NCBI RefSeq assembly: GCF_051297175.1 | Contig: NZ_JBINNY010000001.1 | Location: forward strand, 930,001-994,000 | Reading direction: 5' to 3' | Length of the DNA: 64,000 nt | From: Dryocola sp051297175 | Lineage (GTDB): Bacteria > Pseudomonadota > Gammaproteobacteria > Enterobacterales > Enterobacteriaceae | Part shown: positions 49,737 through 59,693 of the stretch, in pieces | Layout of the letters: each line of letters opens with the position of its first letter | How positions within the stretch are numbered: position 1 is the first letter of the stretch | Translations under genes and position numbers: made by a program | The notes under the pieces: model-generated | The model's database searches: none | What the model was told of the DNA's origin: nothing | Seen by the model: the letters and a program-made list of their open reading frames with translations, nothing else

Positions 49737-52622
49737 ATGCCTAAATGCAGCACCTGGTTAAAACCGCTTTTCTTGTTCGCTGCTCTTTGGGCACCATTAA
49801 GTCAGGCCGACACGGGGTGGCAACCCCTCCAGGAAACAATCCGCAAAAGCGATAAGGACAATCGCCAGTATCAGGCTGTGCGCCTTGATAATGATATGAC
49901 CGTGCTGCTGGTTTCTGACCCGCAGGCGGTGAAGTCGTTGTCTGCGCTGGTGGTGCCTGTCGGATCGCTTGAAGATCCGGATAATCATCTGGGCCTCGCA
50001 CACTACCTTGAACATATGACGCTGATGGGCTCAAAGAAATACCCCGAGCCGGACAGCCTGTCTGAATTTCTCAAAAAGCACGGCGGCAGTCACAACGCCA
50101 GCACGGCAACTTATCGCACCGCGTTCTATATGGAAGTCGAGAACGACGCGCTGGCGGGTGCCGTCGACAGGCTGGCCGATGCTATCGCCGAGCCGAATCT
50201 TGCCCCAGAGTATGCCGAGCGCGAACGTAACGCGGTGAACGCGGAGCTGACGCTAGCCCGCGCCCGTGACGGGATGCGCATGGCGCAGGTCAGCGCCGAA
50301 ACGCTTAACCCGGCTCACCCCGGCTCACGCTTCTCCGGCGGTAATTTGGAAACGCTGCGCGATAAGCCCGGCAGCAAACTGCTGGATGCGCTGGTGGCGT
50401 TTCGTAACCAGTACTATTCCGCCAACCTGATGAAGGCCGTCATTTACAGCAACAAGCCTTTGCCAGAACTGGCAAAAATCGCCGTGGATACCTACGGGCG
50501 CGTACCGAATAAGAACATTGAGAAGCCGGTTATCGACGTTCCGGTGGTCACGGACGCGCAGAAAGGCATCATTATTCACTACGTTCCGGCGCTGCCGCGT
50601 AAGGTGCTGCGCGTTGAATTCCGTATCGATAACAACAGCGACAAATTCCGCAGCAAAACCGACGAACTGATTGGCTACCTGATTGGTAACCGCAGCGAGA
50701 ATACCCTGTCTGACTGGCTGCAAAAACAAGGCCTGGCCGACAGCATCCGCGCCGACTCCGATCCGCAAATCAACGGCAACAGCGGCGTGTTTGCAATCTC
50801 TGTTTCGCTCACCGACAAGGGGCTCGCCCAGCGTGATGAGGTCGTTGCGGCCGTCTTTAGCTACCTGAATAACCTGCAACAGAACGGCGTGGATAAACGT
50901 TATTTTGACGAGCTGGCCCACGTGCTGGATCTGGATTTCCGCTATCCGTCCATCACGCGTGACATGGACTACGTGGAATGGCTGGCGGATACCATGCTGC
51001 GCGTGCCGGTTGCCCATACTCTGGATGCGGTAAACATTGCTGACGAATACGATCCCGCCGCCATCAAAGCGCGGCTGGACATGATGACTCCGCAAAACGC
51101 TCGCGTCTGGTATATCAGCCCGAAAGAGCCGCATAACAAAACCGCTTATTTTGTGGACGCGCCCTATCAGGTCGACAAAATTACTCAGCAAACCTTTAGC
51201 GACTGGCAGCAAAAATCGGCGGCTATTGGCCTGACGCTGCCGCAGCTGAACCCGTACATTCCGGATGACTTCACGCTCATCAAACCGGATAAAGCCTACG
51301 TTCATCCTGAACTGCTGGTGAAAGAGCCGGGTCTGCGCGTGCTTTATATGCCGAGCAAGTATTTTGCCAGCGAGCCGAAGGCCGACGTGACGATGGTGCT
51401 GCGCAATCCGCAGGCGATGGACAGTGCGAAAAATCAGGTCATGTTTGCGATTAACGATTATCTGGCGGGGATTGCGCTGGATGAGCTGAGCAACCAGGCT
51501 GCGGTAGGCGGTATCAGCTTCTCCACCAACGCTAACAGTGGGCTAATGGTCAATGCGAACGGCTACACGCAGCGCCTGCCACAGCTGTTTGAAGCTCTGC
51601 TGCAGGGCTATTTCTCTTACACGCCGACTCAGGAACAGCTGGACCAGGCGAAGTCCTGGTATGCGCAGATGATGGATTCGGCGGATAAAGGCAAAGCCTA
51701 CGACCAGGCCATTATGCCCGTCCAGATGGTTTCGCAGGTGCCTTACTTCCAGCGGGAAGAGCGCCGGGCGCTGCTGCCGAGCCTGACGCTAAAAGATGTT
51801 ATTCACTATCGTGATGCCCTGAAAACCAATGCAAAACCGGAATTTTTAGTGCTGGGTAATATGGACCCCGATCGGGCTAAGAGTCTGGCGCATCGGGTGC
51901 AGAGCGTGCTTGCGACCAAAGGCAATGAATGGTGTCGTAACAAAGACGTGCTGGTCGATAAGCAGACTCTGGCAATGTTTGAGAAAGCCGGAAGCAGCAC
52001 CGATTCAGCGCTCGCTGCGGTCTATGTACCTAAAGGTTATGACGAGACGGTTAGCACCGCCTACAGCGCTATGCTTGGGCAAATCATTCAGCCGTGGTTC
52101 TACAATCAGCTGCGTACCCAGGAACAGCTTGGCTATGCGGTGTTTGCCTTCCCGATGTCCGTAGGACGCCAGTGGGGAGTTGGATTCCTGCTGCAAAGTA
52201 GCGATAAGCAGCCGGCCTATCTCTACGAGCGGTTCAAGGCGTTTTATCCGACGGCGGAGCAGAAACTCCGCAACATGAGCGCGGAAGATTTCGCGCAAAT
52301 GCAGCAGGGTATTATCAGTGAAATGATGCAGGCTCCGCAGACGCTTTCGCAGGAAGCATCGCAGCTCAGCAAAGATTTCGATCGTGGAAACATGGACTTT
52401 GATTCGCGTGATAAAGTAGTCGCCGAAATTAAAAAGCTGACTCCAGCAAAACTGGCGGATTTCTTCCATCAGGCGGTCGTTGAGCCTCAGGGTGCCGCAC
52501 TGCTCTCGCAGGTATCCGGCAGCCACAGCGGCAAGGCGGAATACGCCGCGCCTAAAGGCTGGAAAACCTGGGAGGGAGTCAGCGGTCTGCAACAAACGTT
52601 GCCGCTTATAGATACAAAATAA
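49737..52622 (+). CDS. ptrA: Protease III (pitrilysin) PtrA
   Basis: A 961-residue periplasmic M16 zinc metalloprotease that degrades small peptides such as insulin. A signal peptide (SWLKPLFLFAALWAPLSQA-like, cleaved before DTGW) is present. The inverted zinc motif HYLEH (near residue 88) and the downstream glutamate in RERNAVNAELTLAR are intact. M16 repeats cover the rest. It lies between recC and recB although unrelated to recombination, as in E. coli. Confidence 0.95.
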   Translation: MPKCSTWLKPLFLFAALWAPLSQADTGWQPLQETIRKSDKDNRQYQAVRLDNDMTVLLVSDPQAVKSLSALVVPVGSLEDPDNHLGLAHYLEHMTLMGSKKYPEPDSLSEFLKKHGGSHNASTATYRTAFYMEVENDALAGAVDRLADAIAEPNLAPEYAERERNAVNAELTLARARDGMRMAQVSAETLNPAHPGSRFSGGNLETLRDKPGSKLLDALVAFRNQYYSANLMKAVIYSNKPLPELAKIAVDTYGRVPNKNIEKPVIDVPVVTDAQKGIIIHYVPALPRKVLRVEFRIDNNSDKFRSKTDELIGYLIGNRSENTLSDWLQKQGLADSIRADSDPQINGNSGVFAISVSLTDKGLAQRDEVVAAVFSYLNNLQQNGVDKRYFDELAHVLDLDFRYPSITRDMDYVEWLADTMLRVPVAHTLDAVNIADEYDPAAIKARLDMMTPQNARVWYISPKEPHNKTAYFVDAPYQVDKITQQTFSDWQQKSAAIGLTLPQLNPYIPDDFTLIKPDKAYVHPELLVKEPGLRVLYMPSKYFASEPKADVTMVLRNPQAMDSAKNQVMFAINDYLAGIALDELSNQAAVGGISFSTNANSGLMVNANGYTQRLPQLFEALLQGYFSYTPTQEQLDQAKSWYAQMMDSADKGKAYDQAIMPVQMVSQVPYFQREERRALLPSLTLKDVIHYRDALKTNAKPEFLVLGNMDPDRAKSLAHRVQSVLATKGNEWCRNKDVLVDKQTLAMFEKAGSSTDSALAAVYVPKGYDETVSTAYSAMLGQIIQPWFYNQLRTQEQLGYAVFAFPMSVGRQWGVGFLLQSSDKQPAYLYERFKAFYPTAEQKLRNMSAEDFAQMQQGIISEMMQAPQTLSQEASQLSKDFDRGNMDFDSRDKVVAEIKKLTPAKLADFFHQAVVEPQGAALLSQVSGSHSGKAEYAAPKGWKTWEGVSGLQQTLPLIDTK

Positions 52623-52633
52623 AGTGAGAGATA

Positions 52634-55600
52634 ATGACCGGAACCGCACAGCCCCTTGATCCCCTAAGCTTGCCGCTAACCGGCGAGCGACTGATTGAAG
52701 CTTCTGCCGGTACCGGGAAAACGTTCACTATAGCGGCGCTCTATTTGCGGTTGCTGCTGGGACTGGGGGAAAGCGCTGCTTTTCCTCGCCCGCTCGGCGT
52801 TGAAGAACTGCTTGTGGTGACCTTTACCGAAGCGGCCACCGAAGAACTGCGTGGCCGCATTCGCGCCAACATTCATGAACTGCGCATCGCCTGCGTGCGC
52901 AACTTCACCGAAAACCCGCTGCTGGTCCGCCTGCTGGCGCAAATCCCCGATCGCCATCAGGCCGCGCAGATTCTGCGTCTGGCCGAGCAGCAGATGGACG
53001 AAGCCGCCATTTTCACCATCCACGGTTTTTGCCAGCGCATGCTCAGCCTTAACGCCTTTGAGTCCGGCATGCTGTTCGAACAGAAGCTGATTGAAGATGA
53101 GTCGCTGCTGCGCCGCCACGCCTGCGCTGACTTTTGGCGTCGTCACTGTTACCCGCTGCCGAAGCCGGTCGCCCAGGCGATGAGCGAACAGTGGTCCGGC
53201 CCGGAAGATTTGCTGCGCGACATAAATAGCTGGCTGCAGGGCGAACAGCCCGCGTTAAAACAGCCGCCTGCGGATAACGAAACGCTGATTGCCCGCCATG
53301 AGAAGATCGTCGCGGCGATCGACAGCGTAAAAGCTAACTGGCTTGCCGCCGCGCAGGATATTGCCGCTGCCATCGAGCAGTCCGGTGTCGACAGGCGCAG
53401 CTACAGCAGCAAAAATTTGCCCAACTGGCTAAATATCGTCGGCGAGTGGGCGCAGAGCGAAACCACCAGCTATCAGCTACCGGACGCGCTAGGCCGTTTT
53501 TCTCAGGCCACGCTTGATGAAAAAACTAAGAAAGGCGAGCCGCCGCGCCATCCCGTTTTCAGCGAGATTGCCGCGCTGTTGGCCGAACCCCTGACCCTGC
53601 GCGACCTGGTTATCGCCCGCGCAATGGCGGAAATTCGCTATATCGTGCAGCAGGAGAAGCGCCGCCGTGGCGAGCTGGGCTTTGATGATATGCTAAGCCG
53701 TCTTGATGACGCGCTGCACCAGCCGGGTGGTGACGCGCTGGCCGCCGCCATCCGCGCGCGCTTCCCGGCGGCGATGATTGATGAATTCCAGGATACCGAC
53801 CCGCAGCAGTATCGCATTTTCCGCCGCCTGTATATCCGCCAGCCGGATACCGCGCTGCTGCTCATCGGCGACCCGAAGCAGGCTATTTATGCTTTCCGCG
53901 GCGCGGATATTTTTACCTACATGAAGGCGCGTCAGGAAGTGAGCGATCACTACACCCTGGACACCAACTGGCGCTCGTCTCCTGCGATGATTACCAGCGT
54001 CAACACGCTGTTTAACCAGCTTGAAAATCCCTTTTTATTCCGCCAAATCCCGTTCCTGCCGGTAAAAGCCGCGCCTAAAAATAGCGGCCTGCGTTTTACC
54101 GTGCGCGGCAAGGCGCTGGCGGCGATGTCGCTGTGGCTACAGCCGGGGGATGGCTGCGGTGTAAGTGATTACCAACAGGCCATGGCGATGCAGTGCGCGC
54201 AGCAGATTCGCGACTGGCTGACCGCCGGTCAGCGCGGGGATGCGCTGCTGTGGCAGGGCGAGAAATCTCGCCCGGTTCAGGCTTCTGACATTACCATTCT
54301 GGTGCGTAGCCGGGGCGAGGCGACAATCGTTCGTGAAGCGCTTAGCGGGCTGAATATTCCTTCGGTTTATCTCTCCAACCGCGACTCCGTTTTTGCCACG
54401 CCCGAAGCCCGCGAGCTGCTGTGGATTTTGCAGGCGGTGCTGACGCCGGAAATAGAATCAACCCTGCGCAGCGCGGTGGCGACCAGCGCCCTGGGCCTCG
54501 ACGCGCGCCATATCGAAGCGCTGAACGAAGACGAAGAGGCGTGGGACAGGCTGGTGGAAGAGTTTACCGCCTATCGCCAAATCTGGCTGCGGCGCGGCGT
54601 GATGCCGATGCTCCGCGCCCTGATGACGGCGCGGCAGGTCGCTGAAAACCTGCTGGCGACATCCGGCGGCGAAAGGCGGTTGACGGACATTTTGCACATT
54701 AGCGAGCTGTTGCAGGAAGCGGCCTCGCAGGCAGACAGCGAGCATGCGCTGGTGCGCTGGCTCGCCCAGCAGGTCGCCGAGCCGAACAACAATGCTACCA
54801 GCCAGCAGCTGCGCCTTGAAAGCGATAAGCACCTGGTCCAGGTCGTGACCATCCACAAATCGAAAGGGCTTGAGTATCCGCTTGTCTGGCTGCCTTTTAT
54901 TGCCAACTTCCGCCAGCAAAACAGCGGGTTATACCATGACCGCACAACCTTTTCCTCGCTGCTGGACTTGAGCAACAACGAAGAAAGCCTGAGCCTTGCG
55001 GAAGAAGAACGCCTTGCGGAAGATCTACGCCTGCTGTACGTGGCGCTGACCCGTTCTATCTGGCACTGCAGCCTCGGTGTCGCGCCGTTGTTCCGTGGAA
55101 CGCGCGCCAAAAAAGGCCCGAGCGATTTGCATCTTGGGGCTTTGGGGTATCTGCTGCAAAAGGGCGAAGCGCAGGATGCGGCGGGGCTACAGGCGAGCCT
55201 TGATGCGCTTGCCGGTGAGGCGATTAGCATTGAACAGCTCAAGCCAAAGGACCCGCAGCCGTGGCAGCCCGTGGCGGCCGAGCGCCCGGAGCTGAGCGCC
55301 CGCGTGATGCAGCGGCGGGTGTCCGACAACTGGCGCGTCACCAGCTACTCCGGGCTACAGCAGCACGGGCAAAGCATCGCCCAGGATTTACTGCCGCGCC
55401 TGGACGTAGACGGTGCGGGGGTTGAACAGGAGCAAAGTGAGCCATCACTCACTCCGCACTCATTCCCGCGCGGCGCGGCTCCCGGCACATTCCTGCACGG
55501 CCTGTTCGAAGGGATTGATTTCACCCAACCGCTGGACGATGAGTGGGTTGCCGCTGAGCTAAACGTTCAGGGCTATGGTGAGCAGTGGCAGCCGGTGCTG

Positions 55601-56176
55601 AGCAATTGGCTACGCGAGGTTTTACAGGCTCCCCTGAATCAAACCGGCGTGTCGCTAAACCAGCTGTCGCCCGCCGACAAACAGGTCGAGCTGGAGTTTT
55701 ATCTACCCATCGACACCGACCTGCAGGCCCAGGCGTTAGATCGCCTTATTCGCGAGTACGACCCGCTTTCTGCGGGCTGCCCGCCGCTGGATTTCCGGCA
55801 GGTGCGCGGCATGCTCAAGGGCTTTATTGACCTCGTATTCCGCTGGCAGGGGCGCTATTACCTGCTCGACTACAAATCCAACTGGCTCGGCGAAGACAGC
55901 CAGGCCTATACGCAGCAGGCGATGGCGGCAGCCATGCAGTCTCACCGTTACGACCTGCAATATCAGCTTTATACGCTGGCGCTACATCGCTATCTGCGCC
56001 ACCGTATTCCTGACTATGACTACGAAACCCACTTTGGCGGCGTGATTTATCTCTTCCTGCGCGGAGTGGAAGGCAGCGGGTCGTCGCAGGGGATTTTTGC
56101 CACGCGCCCCGACGTCGAGCTGATCGCGAAAATGGATGCGCTGTTCGCCGGTACTCATGTAGAGGTCACGCCATGA
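52634..56176 (+). CDS. recB: Exonuclease V beta subunit RecB
   Basis: A 1180-residue 3'-5' helicase and nuclease of RecBCD. The Walker A ASAGTGKTFT is near residue 24; motif II is DEFQDTDPQQYRIFRRLY and motif VI LLYVALTRSIWHC. The C-terminal nuclease has the DYK motif (D1079, K1081) in LLDYKSNWLGED, corresponding to E. coli D1080 and K1082. It starts 11 bases after ptrA and overlaps recD by four bases (ATGA). Confidence 0.96.
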   Translation: MTGTAQPLDPLSLPLTGERLIEASAGTGKTFTIAALYLRLLLGLGESAAFPRPLGVEELLVVTFTEAATEELRGRIRANIHELRIACVRNFTENPLLVRLLAQIPDRHQAAQILRLAEQQMDEAAIFTIHGFCQRMLSLNAFESGMLFEQKLIEDESLLRRHACADFWRRHCYPLPKPVAQAMSEQWSGPEDLLRDINSWLQGEQPALKQPPADNETLIARHEKIVAAIDSVKANWLAAAQDIAAAIEQSGVDRRSYSSKNLPNWLNIVGEWAQSETTSYQLPDALGRFSQATLDEKTKKGEPPRHPVFSEIAALLAEPLTLRDLVIARAMAEIRYIVQQEKRRRGELGFDDMLSRLDDALHQPGGDALAAAIRARFPAAMIDEFQDTDPQQYRIFRRLYIRQPDTALLLIGDPKQAIYAFRGADIFTYMKARQEVSDHYTLDTNWRSSPAMITSVNTLFNQLENPFLFRQIPFLPVKAAPKNSGLRFTVRGKALAAMSLWLQPGDGCGVSDYQQAMAMQCAQQIRDWLTAGQRGDALLWQGEKSRPVQASDITILVRSRGEATIVREALSGLNIPSVYLSNRDSVFATPEARELLWILQAVLTPEIESTLRSAVATSALGLDARHIEALNEDEEAWDRLVEEFTAYRQIWLRRGVMPMLRALMTARQVAENLLATSGGERRLTDILHISELLQEAASQADSEHALVRWLAQQVAEPNNNATSQQLRLESDKHLVQVVTIHKSKGLEYPLVWLPFIANFRQQNSGLYHDRTTFSSLLDLSNNEESLSLAEEERLAEDLRLLYVALTRSIWHCSLGVAPLFRGTRAKKGPSDLHLGALGYLLQKGEAQDAAGLQASLDALAGEAISIEQLKPKDPQPWQPVAAERPELSARVMQRRVSDNWRVTSYSGLQQHGQSIAQDLLPRLDVDGAGVEQEQSEPSLTPHSFPRGAAPGTFLHGLFEGIDFTQPLDDEWVAAELNVQGYGEQWQPVLSNWLREVLQAPLNQTGVSLNQLSPADKQVELEFYLPIDTDLQAQALDRLIREYDPLSAGCPPLDFRQVRGMLKGFIDLVFRWQGRYYLLDYKSNWLGEDSQAYTQQAMAAAMQSHRYDLQYQLYTLALHRYLRHRIPDYDYETHFGGVIYLFLRGVEGSGSSQGIFATRPDVELIAKMDALFAGTHVEVTP

Positions 56177-58011
56177 AAATGTCCGAACTGCTGCAGCAGG
56201 CGGCCGAACAAAAGCTGCTGCGGGCGCTGGACGTCCAGTTTGCCCTGATGATCGCAAGCGATGAAAGGCCCGCTTTGATGCTGGCTGCGGCTTTGCTGAG
56301 CCATGATGCGGGCGAAGGGCACGTGTGTTTACCGCTGGCGCGGCTTAAGCCCGAACATCTTTTTGCTGGCCGTCAGGTTGAGCTGGTGGAGCAGCTGTTT
56401 GCCGCCGCCGGTGCGGTTGCCGACTGGCGGGGCGAGCTTCTGATTTCTGATGCGGTAAGCGAAAACGAAGATGCCACGCCGCTGAAGCTTATTGGCGACA
56501 GGCTTTATCTCAACAGGATGTGGCAGAACGAGCGGTCGGTGGCGGAGTTCTTCGGCGCGCAAAACCGCCCGATGCCGCTGGACGAGCAGCAGCTTGCCGG
56601 AGTGCTTAATCACCTGTTTGAGCCGACCGAGGACATCGACTGGCAGAAGGTTGCCGCCGCCGTTGCTCTCACGCGGAGGATCTCGGTGATTTCCGGCGGG
56701 CCGGGCACGGGGAAAACGACAACCGTTGCCAAACTTCTCGCGGCTTTGGTTCAGCTGTCCGGCGATGCTCTGCTGCGTATTCAGCTTGCCGCACCGACGG
56801 GTAAGGCTGCCGCTCGTCTGACTGAATCGCTCGGTTCGGCGCTGCGCCGTCTGCCGCTTAGCGATAAGCAAAAAGAGGCGCTGCCGGATGACGCCTGCAC
56901 GCTGCACCGCCTGCTGGGCGCGCAGCCGAACAGCCAGCGTCTGCGCTATCACGCCGGTAATCCGCTTCATCTGGACGTGCTGGTGGTGGACGAAGCATCC
57001 ATGGTCGATCTGCCGATGATGGCAAAAGTGATTGATGCCCTGCCAGCCCACGCGCGGGTGATTTTCCTGGGCGATCGCGACCAGCTCGCGTCCGTTGAGG
57101 CGGGTGCGGTGCTGGGCGATATCTGTCATTACGTGACTTTTGGCTATTCGCCGGGCCGCGCGCAGGAGCTAAGCCGCCTCACGGGCTATGCGATTCCAGC
57201 AGGGGAAGGGGAGCAGGCTAGCGCGCTGCGTGACGGCCTGTGCCTGCTGCAAAAAAGCTATCGTTTCGACAGCCAGTCGGGGATTGGGCAGTTGGCTTTT
57301 GCGGTGAACGCAAGCGATGCGCGCCGCGCGCAGGCGACGTTTAGCCAGGGATTCGCCGATATCACCAAGCAGCCGCTGCGCGAAAGCGAGGATTACGCGG
57401 CGATGATTGCGGACGCGGTGGAAGGTTACCGCTCCTACCTTGAACTGACCCGCCAGCAGGCCGCTCCCGAACAAATTCTCGAAGCCTTCGGGCGCTATCA
57501 GCTGCTGTGCGCGCTGCGGGAAGGGCCGTTTGGCGTTGGCGGCCTGAACGAGCGTATTGAACAGGCCTTGATTCATAAGCGCCTGATTAACCGACCGCAG
57601 CCTTCGTCTGTGCGCTGGTATAGCGGCCGCCCGATTATGATTTCCCGCAACGACAGCACGCTTGGGCTGTTCAACGGCGATATCGGTATTGCGCTGGAGA
57701 GAGGTGAAGGGCTGCGCGTGTGGTTTGCGATGCCGGACGGCAGCGTGAAATCGGTGCAGCCAAGCCGTCTGCCGGGGCACGATACCGCCTTCGCGATGAC
57801 GGTGCATAAATCCCAGGGCTCGGAGTTCGACCATGCGGCGCTGGTGCTGCCAAATCAGTTCACCCCGGTCGTGACGCGGGAGCTGGTGTATACGGCCATT
57901 ACGCGCGCGCGAAAGCGCCTGTCGCTGTATGCCGATGATAGGGTGCTTGAGAAAGCGATTTCCACGCGTACCGAGCGGCGCAGCGGGCTGATGGTGGCTT
58001 TCGGCGATTGA
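56173..58011 (+). CDS. recD: Exonuclease V alpha subunit RecD
   Basis: A 612-residue 5'-3' SF1B helicase of RecBCD. Walker A SGGPGTGKTTT lies near residue 175, motif II VVDEASMVDLPMM, and the C-terminal motifs FAMTVHKSQGSEFDHAALVLP and TRELVYTAITRARKRL. It is the last gene of the rec operon, followed by a REP pair. E. coli RecD is 608 residues. Confidence 0.96.
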   Translation: MKMSELLQQAAEQKLLRALDVQFALMIASDERPALMLAAALLSHDAGEGHVCLPLARLKPEHLFAGRQVELVEQLFAAAGAVADWRGELLISDAVSENEDATPLKLIGDRLYLNRMWQNERSVAEFFGAQNRPMPLDEQQLAGVLNHLFEPTEDIDWQKVAAAVALTRRISVISGGPGTGKTTTVAKLLAALVQLSGDALLRIQLAAPTGKAAARLTESLGSALRRLPLSDKQKEALPDDACTLHRLLGAQPNSQRLRYHAGNPLHLDVLVVDEASMVDLPMMAKVIDALPAHARVIFLGDRDQLASVEAGAVLGDICHYVTFGYSPGRAQELSRLTGYAIPAGEGEQASALRDGLCLLQKSYRFDSQSGIGQLAFAVNASDARRAQATFSQGFADITKQPLRESEDYAAMIADAVEGYRSYLELTRQQAAPEQILEAFGRYQLLCALREGPFGVGGLNERIEQALIHKRLINRPQPSSVRWYSGRPIMISRNDSTLGLFNGDIGIALERGEGLRVWFAMPDGSVKSVQPSRLPGHDTAFAMTVHKSQGSEFDHAALVLPNQFTPVVTRELVYTAITRARKRLSLYADDRVLEKAISTRTERRSGLMVAFGD

Positions 58012-58036
58012 GTGTGGCGGTAAAGAGAGGATAAGA

Positions 58037-58118
58037 AGGCGGATGGCGCAGGCTTATACGCCGTCCGAAGCATCAACGGCGGCATTTCGTAGGGTGGATA
58101 AGCGCAAGCGCCATCCAC
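58037..58118. repeat. REP pair (BIME) between recD and argA
   Basis: Inverted units GGCGGATGGCGCAGGCTTA... and TAGGGTGGATAAGCGCAAGC...CCATCCACC between convergent genes. Confidence 0.82.
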
Positions 58119-58127
58119 CACATCGAC

Positions 58128-59459
58128 TCAGGCCAGGTCAGCCATCAGGATCTTCGAACGACGCTGATAGTTGTACATCTCTTTTTTGCTTTCCGGCAGC
58201 AGGTCGACGTCCACCGGCGTGAAGCCGCGCTCCTGGAACCAGTGGATGCTGCGCGTGGTCAGCACGAACAGCTTCGTCAGGCCCATTTGCCGCGCCTGCG
58301 TGGCGATGCGCTGCAGCAGGACTTCGCCCCGCGAGGAGCTGCGGTAGTCCGGGTGAACCGCCACGCATGCCATTTCCCCAATGCCTTCTTCCGGGAACGG
58401 ATAAAGCGCCGCGCAGGCGATAGTCAGGTTGTCGCGCTGGATAATGGTGAACTTGTCGATCTCCATTTCCAGCTGCTCGCGAGAGCGGCGCACCAGAATA
58501 CCCTGCTGCTCAAGCGGGCGAATCAGTTCGAGGATACCGCCGATGTCGTTGATGGTCGCACGGCGAATCTGCTCGGCGCTTTCCATCACAATCTGCGTGC
58601 CGATACCGTCGCGTGAGAACAGCTCCTGAAGCAGCGCGCCGTCTTCCTGATAGCTGATCAGGTGGCTACGACGCACGCCGCTGCGGCAGGCCTTAACCGC
58701 CCCGCGCAGGAAGCGCACGGTGCCGGAATGGTAATCGCCGGTGCTTTCCAGCTCTTCGATGCGCTGCTGCGCGTCGTTGGGAAACAGTTCGGAAATAATA
58801 TTGCCGCCGTCGTCGATGACGCCCTGGGATGAGCAAAAGCCGATCATTTTTTCAGCTTTTAGCTTCACGGCGAGCTGGGTGGCGACCTCTTCGGAGGTGA
58901 GGTTAAAGCTCTCGCCGGTTACCGATACCGCCACCGGCCCCATCAGGACGATGGCACCGTTATCGAGCTGGCGATGAATCGCCTCTTCGTCGATGCGGCG
59001 AATGCGGCCGCTGTGGCAGTAGTCGATGCCGTCATCCACGCCCAATGGCTGGGCGATGATAAAGTTGCCGCTGACTACGTTGATGTGCGCGCCCTGCAAC
59101 GGCGTGTTGCCTAGGCTCATGGAGAGGCGGGCGGTGATATCCAGCTGCAATAAACCTGCGGCCTGTTTCACCAGCTCCAGCGTTTTGGCGTCCGTGACCC
59201 GGGTGTATTTGTGGTACACCGGTTCGTGATTGTGGGCCGCTAAATTGGCGTCAATCTGCGGGCGCGCGCCGTAGACAACGACCAGGCGGATGCCGAGGCT
59301 GTGCAGCAGGCCAATATCGTTGACGATACTTGAGAAGTTTTCATGCTCGATGGCTTCGCCGCCCAGCATAATGACAAACGTTTTTCCCCGATGGGCATTT
59401 ATATAGGGAACAGAATGGCGGAATCCCTGTACCAGTTCGGTTCTACGTTCCTTCACCAC
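58128..59459 (-). CDS. argA: N-acetylglutamate synthase ArgA
   Basis: A 443-residue enzyme catalysing the first arginine-biosynthesis step, feedback-inhibited by arginine. The N-terminal amino-acid-kinase-like domain (VIMLGGEAIEHENF, VVVYGARPQID) is regulatory. The C-terminal GNAT domain (about 295-440; EIGEMACVAVHPDYRSSSRG-type acetyl-CoA site, ERGFTPVDVDLLP) is catalytic. It starts with GTG at 59459, as E. coli argA does (MVKER). An ARG box lies just upstream. Confidence 0.95.
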   Translation of the reverse strand: MVKERRTELVQGFRHSVPYINAHRGKTFVIMLGGEAIEHENFSSIVNDIGLLHSLGIRLVVVYGARPQIDANLAAHNHEPVYHKYTRVTDAKTLELVKQAAGLLQLDITARLSMSLGNTPLQGAHINVVSGNFIIAQPLGVDDGIDYCHSGRIRRIDEEAIHRQLDNGAIVLMGPVAVSVTGESFNLTSEEVATQLAVKLKAEKMIGFCSSQGVIDDGGNIISELFPNDAQQRIEELESTGDYHSGTVRFLRGAVKACRSGVRRSHLISYQEDGALLQELFSRDGIGTQIVMESAEQIRRATINDIGGILELIRPLEQQGILVRRSREQLEMEIDKFTIIQRDNLTIACAALYPFPEEGIGEMACVAVHPDYRSSSRGEVLLQRIATQARQMGLTKLFVLTTRSIHWFQERGFTPVDVDLLPESKKEMYNYQRRSKILMADLA

Positions 59460-59471
59460 GGCAAACCCTCA

Positions 59472-59489
59472 TTGCATGATTATTCATAA
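59472..59489. promoter_or_regulatory. ARG box (ArgR operator) of argA
   Basis: TTGCATGATTATTCATAA; read on the minus strand it contains TGAATAATCATGCA, close to the ArgR palindrome (TGAAT-N4-ATTCA). A weaker AT-rich second half-match follows at about 59493-59510, the usual spacing for tandem ARG boxes. Confidence 0.65.
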
Positions 59490-59693
59490 TTTCCATATTT
59501 TTATTCTTTTATTGCGCGACGTGCAAGCAGCAATTTTCCCATAGGGCAGATTTTTTTCGCCCGCGACCTTTGTCTGTCTTTGAATATGTTTACCCTTTTG
59601 AGGATGACAGCCACAGCGTGATTCGCTAAAGTTTTCGGCTAAAAAATATCGCCAACGATTTTTTATTCGAAAAAGATGTCGCTCAGGAGAGCC

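Noticed and set aside
59627..59660. TAAAGTTTT resembling a flagellar sigma-28 -35 element upstream of amiC
   Set aside because: No matching GCCGATAA -10 at the required distance.
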